A DNA stretch of 64,000 bases, from positions 1 to 64,000 of the forward strand of contig JBJEQP010000024.1 of NCBI GenBank assembly GCA_051881815.1, in the 5' to 3' direction. Positions 59,580 through 64,000 of this stretch are shown here, piece after piece (within the stretch, counting starts at the first letter, position 1; each line of letters opens with the position of its first letter). Made by a program: the position numbers and the translations under genes. The DNA comes from UMGS363 sp051881815. GTDB taxonomy: Bacteria; Bacillota; Clostridia; Oscillospirales; Ruminococcaceae. The notes under the pieces were generated by a model, which was not told the origin of the DNA, searched no databases, and saw nothing but the letters and a program-made list of their open reading frames with translations.

Positions 59580-60374
59580 ATGTACAGCATCAGCACATAT
59601 CCGCTCAAAGGAAAAAAGCTTATTGAATTTTCGGATGAATTAAAGCGAAGCAAGCTTGACAATGTTGGCTTTGAGCTTTTTTACGACAATATCCCTTTTC
59701 ATAAAGCCAAAGCCTTCAAACGGTTTTTGAACGGCATAAGGCTTGGTATGCATTGTCCTATGGAAGGCTGCTGCCTGCTTGCGCCGAAAGGTTCGCTTGA
59801 CCTTAAATACACGCTTGAAAAGCACAGGGAATGTTTTTCTCTTGCGCAAAAGCTCGGAGCCGAATATGTCGTTATCCACACGAACAGCCTTGCACCGAGA
59901 AGTGCGGAAGAAATTGCGGAACAGAGGATGATCCTCCCCAAACGAATGGAAATGATCGCCGAAGCAGCAGACGAGTATAGCTTGAAGATCGCAGTTGAAA
60001 ATGTAGGCTTTCGGTTCAACAACAGTCTTGTAGCAGAATATGACGACTTTGTTTCACTTGCAAAGACTTCAGATTTAAACTTTCTTGTTGATATCGGTCA
60101 CGCAAACGCAAACGACTGGGATATTCCTGCGCTTATAAATACGCTTGGCGAAAGGATACTCGGTTTTCATTTTCATGACAATGACGGCGCAAGTGACAGT
60201 CACTCCCCGATCGAAAGCGGAACAGCCGACTGGAACGGCATTTTTGATGCGATAAAAAAATCAGCGCCGAACGCAGACAGAACTATCGAATATTCGTCCG
60301 CTTATACGGACGATATCATTTTTGGAATAAGGCTAATAAGATCACGGCTTGGCACCGGAAAGGAACCGACTTGA
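59580..60374 (+). CDS. Sugar phosphate isomerase/epimerase-like TIM barrel protein
   Basis: A 264-residue xylose isomerase-like TIM barrel. Likely metal ligands are seen in MHCPMEGC, YVVIHTNS, IAVENVGF, FLVDIGHANAND, ILGFHFHDND and RTIEYSS. It is fourth in the importer operon behind GGGGGA, so it probably acts on the imported compound or a breakdown product. The exact substrate is unknown. It is only distantly similar to the barrel at 29119. Confidence 0.78.
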   Translation: MYSISTYPLKGKKLIEFSDELKRSKLDNVGFELFYDNIPFHKAKAFKRFLNGIRLGMHCPMEGCCLLAPKGSLDLKYTLEKHRECFSLAQKLGAEYVVIHTNSLAPRSAEEIAEQRMILPKRMEMIAEAADEYSLKIAVENVGFRFNNSLVAEYDDFVSLAKTSDLNFLVDIGHANANDWDIPALINTLGERILGFHFHDNDGASDSHSPIESGTADWNGIFDAIKKSAPNADRTIEYSSAYTDDIIFGIRLIRSRLGTGKEPT

Positions 60375-60377
60375 AAT

Positions 60378-61031
60378 ATGAATAAAATTGAAGCAGAAAG
60401 CATTATTTTTGACCTTGACGGAACACTCTGGGACAGCGCCGACAACGTTGCCGCTTCGTGGAATATGGCAATAAAAAGCGCCGATATTCCACAGTTTTAC
60501 AGCGTTGAAATAACAGGCGGTGAGCTGCGCAGAGCAATGGGAAAACCTATGGACGAGCTTGCCCGTCATTTTTTTCCTATGCTGACCGAGGACAGACAGA
60601 TGAAGCTCCTTGAAAAATGTATGCAGACAGAAAATGAATATGTCGCAAAGCACGGCGGAAAGCTTTTTGAAAACGAAGAAGCCGTTTTGAAAGCACTTTC
60701 GGAAAATCACAGACTTTTTATCGTCAGCAATTGTCAGAAAGGTTATATTGAAGCTTTTTTGCAGTCAAGCGGCTTTGAAAAATACTTTTCGGGACATCTC
60801 TGCTGGGGAGATACGGGTGTTCAGAAGAGCCTTACAATAAGGCTGCTTATGGAAAAACACGGCTGCACAAGCGCAGCTTATGTCGGAGATACAAACGGCG
60901 ACTGTCAGGCAGCATTCAGTGCAGGTATTCCGTTCGTCCATGCGGCTTACGGCTTTGGCAGGATATCCGAACAAAATCTTATTTCTGCCGAAGCGGAAAG
61001 CTTTGAAAATTATACGAAGATATTCGGATGA
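60378..61031 (+). CDS. HAD-superfamily phosphatase
   Basis: A 217-residue haloacid dehalogenase-like phosphatase (phosphoglycolate phosphatase subgroup). Motif I FDLDGTLWD supplies the nucleophile and acid Asp. Motif II is FIVSNCQKG, the Lys of motif III lies in TGVQKSL, and motif IV is YVGDTNGD. The helical cap inserts after motif I. It starts three bases after the TIM barrel gene and ends the operon before a strong terminator. It probably dephosphorylates the imported or processed compound, consistent with phosphate scavenging. Confidence 0.87.
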   Translation: MNKIEAESIIFDLDGTLWDSADNVAASWNMAIKSADIPQFYSVEITGGELRRAMGKPMDELARHFFPMLTEDRQMKLLEKCMQTENEYVAKHGGKLFENEEAVLKALSENHRLFIVSNCQKGYIEAFLQSSGFEKYFSGHLCWGDTGVQKSLTIRLLMEKHGCTSAAYVGDTNGDCQAAFSAGIPFVHAAYGFGRISEQNLISAEAESFENYTKIFG

Positions 61032-61057
61032 ATTTGCAGATCTCAAAAATAATCTAA

Positions 61058-61093
61058 AAGCCCCATATTGCAGCAGATACAATATGGGGCTTA
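61058..61093 (+). terminator. Terminator after HAD phosphatase gene
   Basis: AAGCCCCATATTG pairs with CAATATGGGGCTT around CAGCAGATA. Confidence 0.8.
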
Positions 61094-61109
61094 TAGTATT
61101 AACGCAGGT

Positions 61110-61154
61110 TTTACATAGAATAGATTGCCGAATTTACATTAAATACATTATAAT
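61110..61154 (+). promoter_or_regulatory. TTTACA-type boxes and -10 for the VWA lipoprotein unit
   Basis: TTTACA (61110), TAGATT (61121), TTTACA (61133) and TACATT (61144) follow one another at 11-12 bases. TATAAT lies at 61149-61154 with only a poor -35, as expected for an activated promoter. Confidence 0.45.
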
Positions 61155-61189
61155 TATTAATAAATATAATTATATTGGACGGTTTTGAT

Positions 61190-62800
61190 ATGAAAAAGAT
61201 ATTCAGCGTTATATTATCTTCTGTAATTATTGCAAGTACTTTTTCTGCCTGCTCCCTTTCGGATACGACTGCTTCGGAAAACAGCTTTGACGGCGGCGCT
61301 TTTTCAAAGGAAACTATACGGATATTATCAGGCTCGGAAAATAAGGAGCTTTCGGACATACTTGAGGAATGCTCCAAAAAAACAGGCGTCGGTATCGAAA
61401 TGACCTATAAAGGCTCGATCGATATCATGAACGAGCTGAAAAACGGCGCAGAGGATTATGATGCCGTATGGCCTGCTTCAAGTATATGGCTTTCTCTCGG
61501 CGATGAAAAGCATATCATCAAGCACGACAGTTCAATATCGTCATCGCCCGTTGTATTCGGGATAAAAAGATCGGTCGCAGAATCGCTCGGCTTCACAAGC
61601 GGAAATGTGTCCGTAAATGATATTCTTGATGCGATAAATTCGGATAAGCTGAGCTTCTGCATGACAAGCGCAACGCAGTCAAATTCGGGCGCTTCCGCAT
61701 ACATAGGCTTTCTGTATGCGCTCACAGGCAAGACATCCGCTCTCACGGCTGACGACCTCGATTCTCCCGGACTGAAAGAAAAGATATCCTCCCTCTTTTC
61801 GGGCATTGACCGAAGCTCGGGCAGCTCCGACTGGCTCAAGGATATGTTCCTGGCAGGCAATTACGATGCAATGGTTAACTATGAATCACTTATCATCGCC
61901 GCCGACAACGAACTCGTTTCGCAGGGGCGTGAGCCGCTTTACGCCGTTTATCCTTATGACGGACTGACCGTTGCCGATTCTCCCCTTGCCTATGCCGACC
62001 ACGGCGACAAGAATAAGGAAGAAGCTTTTCTCAAGGTTCAGGAATATCTCCTTTCCGACAAGGTGCAGGAAGAGATACGCCTGACAGGAAGACGGACAAG
62101 CTTTACCGATGATTATTCGCAATATGCCGATATTTTCAAAGCAGAATGGGGAATTGACACCGAAAAGCTGCTCTCGCCGATAACAATGCCCTCGGAAGAA
62201 ACGCTCATGAAAGCGCTCAATCTGTATCAGACCGCATTCCGCAAGCCCTCGCTCAACATCTACTGTCTTGATTATTCGGGCAGCATGAAGGGCGAAGGAA
62301 ATCTCCGGCTCGTTGAAGCAATGTCGCAGATCCTTATTCAGGAAAATGCGGAGAAAAATCTGCTGCAGGCTGCGGAAAACGAAGTAAATATAGTTGTCGT
62401 TTTTGACGGAGAGGTGCGTTCGGTTTATGCAGCCGAGGGCGCAGACAGCGCTGTGCTTGAAGGCCTTTTCAACAGCATTGCAGCCGAAGAACCGCACGGA
62501 GAAACGGATATGTATGCGGCTGCCGAAGACGGGATCGGCTATGCCGTGCAGAATTACAGCATAAATGACTACTGCCCTGCGGTGATAATAATGTCGGACG
62601 GCGCATCAAAAACCGATCATCGTGAAAAATTCATAGAAAGCTATAATTCCTTGGGCTATGATATCCCTGTTTTCTCTATAATGTTCGGCAATGCGCAGGA
62701 TGAACAGCTCAATGAGCTTGCAGAGCTTACAAACGCAAGAGTTTTTGACGGAAGGACCGACCTTACGGGCGCATTCCGAAGTGTGAAAGGATATAATTAA
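61190..62800 (+). CDS. Lipoprotein with substrate-binding and VWA domains
   Basis: About 536 residues. Signal peptide with a lipobox-like FSAC at its end. Residues about 45-345 are a periplasmic-binding-like domain (TIRILSGSENKEL, MTSATQSNSGASAYIG). Residues about 355-536 are a VWA domain with the metal site DYSGSMKG and a later IIMSDGASKTD. NCBI-type annotations call this layout substrate-binding and VWA domain protein; its function is unknown. The start at 61190 (MKKIFSVIL) gives a proper signal peptide. It leads a unit with xpaC and another binding protein, under TTTACA boxes. Confidence 0.78.
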   Translation: MKKIFSVILSSVIIASTFSACSLSDTTASENSFDGGAFSKETIRILSGSENKELSDILEECSKKTGVGIEMTYKGSIDIMNELKNGAEDYDAVWPASSIWLSLGDEKHIIKHDSSISSSPVVFGIKRSVAESLGFTSGNVSVNDILDAINSDKLSFCMTSATQSNSGASAYIGFLYALTGKTSALTADDLDSPGLKEKISSLFSGIDRSSGSSDWLKDMFLAGNYDAMVNYESLIIAADNELVSQGREPLYAVYPYDGLTVADSPLAYADHGDKNKEEAFLKVQEYLLSDKVQEEIRLTGRRTSFTDDYSQYADIFKAEWGIDTEKLLSPITMPSEETLMKALNLYQTAFRKPSLNIYCLDYSGSMKGEGNLRLVEAMSQILIQENAEKNLLQAAENEVNIVVVFDGEVRSVYAAEGADSAVLEGLFNSIAAEEPHGETDMYAAAEDGIGYAVQNYSINDYCPAVIIMSDGASKTDHREKFIESYNSLGYDIPVFSIMFGNAQDEQLNELAELTNARVFDGRTDLTGAFRSVKGYN

Positions 62801-62801
62801 G

Positions 62802-63428
62802 GTGAAAAACGATTTTCGGCAGAATATCACGGCGATAATTTCCGCAATTGCAGCAGGAGCGGTGTTTATAGTTCTTCTTTTCCTGCTTGAATGGCCGATG
62901 CTTATTGATATACTTATATCCGCAGGCGCATACGCAGGATTGTTTCTCATCACAAAGCCGAAACGCAGGATAGGAAATACAGATATCGAATTCATAGAGA
63001 ACGGCGGCGAGCTTGAACAGAAGCTGCTTGAAGCCCGTGAGGACTTTGACAGCATAAAAGGCTCTATCAAAAAGATCCGTGACCTGCAGGTTAAAAACGA
63101 GGCGGAAAAGCTTGCGGAAACATCGGCGGCGATAATAGAATATCTCGAAAACAATCCATTAAAGATACGTCAGGCAAGACAGTTCATCGACTATTATCAG
63201 GACTCGGCTTCAAAGCTGCTTACAAAGTATATCGGACTGCAGGACGCAAATATCGAAACTGCGGAGATCATTCAGCTTAAAAAGGACACCCGAAGCGCAC
63301 TTGCCACCCTAAACAAGGCGTTCAGCGGTCAGTTTGAAAAGCTCATGAGAGGAGAGCTTACCGATATGCAGGCGGAAATAGAGCTTCTTGAACAGACTGT
63401 GAAAATGGAAATGGACATACAAAAATAA
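62802..63428 (+). CDS. XpaC-family protein
   Basis: A 208-residue protein with two membrane helices near the N-terminus and a long helical cytosolic part (IEFIENGGELEQKLLEA; TEIEQ-like heptads near the end). It resembles XpaC (5-bromo-4-chloroindolyl phosphate hydrolysis protein), usually encoded next to TelA-type toxic-anion-resistance proteins. The start is GTG one base after the previous stop, with GAAAGG about 12 bases upstream. It is likely a membrane partner of the lipoprotein products on either side. A telA gene may lie beyond the window. Confidence 0.75.
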   Translation: MKNDFRQNITAIISAIAAGAVFIVLLFLLEWPMLIDILISAGAYAGLFLITKPKRRIGNTDIEFIENGGELEQKLLEAREDFDSIKGSIKKIRDLQVKNEAEKLAETSAAIIEYLENNPLKIRQARQFIDYYQDSASKLLTKYIGLQDANIETAEIIQLKKDTRSALATLNKAFSGQFEKLMRGELTDMQAEIELLEQTVKMEMDIQK

Positions 63429-63458
63429 GCTCAAAAAAGAAAGGGAGCATAAACATAA

Positions 63459-64000
63459 ATGAAATCAAAGCTTATCGGAGCAATTATTCTTATAATAATT
63501 ACGGCGGCTGCGGCAGGATATTATTTATACGGAAAAGCTGCCGATATCACCGTTCTGAACGGATATCTCGGCGGAGAAAAGATCGGCATTATGGAGGACG
63601 AACAGATCAAAAGCATCCTTGCGAAAAAATATCATATTTCCTTTGATTATTCCCGTGCAGGCTCGCTCGATATGGTAACGGCAGACCAATCGGGAAGGGA
63701 TTATCTTTTCCCCTCCAGCCGCACAGCTCTGGAATACTACAAGGAACAGCACGGAGAGCCTGTTTCCGAGGAGATAATCTTCAACACGCCGTTAGTGCTT
63801 TATTCCCACAAAGCAGTTGCAGAAGCTTTAATGTCAGACGGAACAGTCACTCTCTCGGAGGGCGTTTATTATGCCGATATGAAAAAGCTCACGGACAAGA
63901 TAACAGGCAATATATCATGGGCGCAGGCAGGACTTCCCGAGCTTTACGGAAATGTTTCCGTTGATACGACCGACCCTGTTCGTTCAAATTCGGGAAATAT
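63459..64000 (+). CDS. Second substrate-binding-like exported protein (cut by window end)
   Basis: The first 180 residues of a longer protein. The N-terminal helix (LIGAIILIIITAAAAGYYLY) is an uncleaved signal anchor or signal peptide. The following sequence is periplasmic-binding-like: ITVLNGYLGGEKIGIM, IIFNTPLVLYSHKAV, and DTTDPVRSNSGN, which parallels SATQSNSGAS in the lipoprotein two genes upstream. AAGGGAG lies upstream. The C-terminus is missing, so a fused domain cannot be excluded. Confidence 0.7.
   Translation, partial: MKSKLIGAIILIIITAAAAGYYLYGKAADITVLNGYLGGEKIGIMEDEQIKSILAKKYHISFDYSRAGSLDMVTADQSGRDYLFPSSRTALEYYKEQHGEPVSEEIIFNTPLVLYSHKAVAEALMSDGTVTLSEGVYYADMKKLTDKITGNISWAQAGLPELYGNVSVDTTDPVRSNSGN

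Noticed and set aside
1..64000. tRNA, rRNA, prophage, integrase or transposase genes
   Set aside because: None was recognised on either strand; the mobile elements seen are non-coding palindromes only.

Overview
The window reads as chromosomal DNA of a low-to-medium GC Gram-positive anaerobe, most likely a Clostridia member close to Ruminococcus/Oscillospiraceae. Signs are strong AGGAGG-type ribosome sites, TTGAAA/TTGACA-N17-TATAAT promoters, a c-di-GMP-I riboswitch, a flavin-based electron-bifurcation gene set, arabinose catabolism, and no quinone or cytochrome genes. The placement is inferred from gene content, not from a marker gene.

Layout. 0-4.5 kb: a three-gene MoxR AAA ATPase / DUF5682 / VWA cluster resembling E. 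coli yehLMP. 4.8-8.0 kb: an AT-richer block of pyrB and an aspartate-type aminotransferase, with a divergent LysR regulator. 8.2-9.5 kb: a ThrE-like exporter. 9.7-22.2 kb: one long leftward run, mdh-like / fumC / hdrB / hdrC / hdrA / flxD / flxC / flxB / flxA / frdB / frdA / AspT-family carrier. Together these encode oxaloacetate to malate to fumarate to succinate plus export, with a complete Hdr-Flx electron-bifurcation module in the same operon as a soluble fumarate reductase. This is the strongest candidate for an unusual system here.

22.3-33.2 kb: a signalling and surface region. It has a decayed SpoIIE-type phosphatase, two GGDEF diguanylate cyclases, a CHASE2 adenylate cyclase, and a 1361-residue FecR/InlB-repeat surface protein behind a c-di-GMP-I riboswitch with its own terminator. 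33.5-40 kb: an unknown membrane protein, then an MMPL exporter with an exported heptad-repeat partner and a TetR regulator. 40.2-46.4 kb: GH43-araD-kinase-araA with a divergent AraC regulator.

46.6-64 kb: a phosphate-themed region. It has alkaline phosphatase, YibE/F, a Na/phosphate cotransporter with a PhoU tail, a PstS-like lipoprotein whose halves are in swapped order, polyphosphate kinase, CorA, a Ugp-like ABC importer with a TIM-barrel protein and a HAD phosphatase, and a substrate-binding/VWA lipoprotein with XpaC and a further binding protein cut by the window end. The alkaline phosphatase and the ABC importer share a duplicated promoter region of about 110 bp.

Intergenic spaces carry short palindromic mobile elements: families A (42-136 bp), B (157-159 bp), C (about 162 bp) and D (100 bp). 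Most A, B and D copies are flanked by 3-bp TAA/TTA duplications. In three cases one element sits inside another, and an uninterrupted relative in the same window shows the original site. No tRNA, rRNA, CRISPR, prophage or transposase gene was seen.
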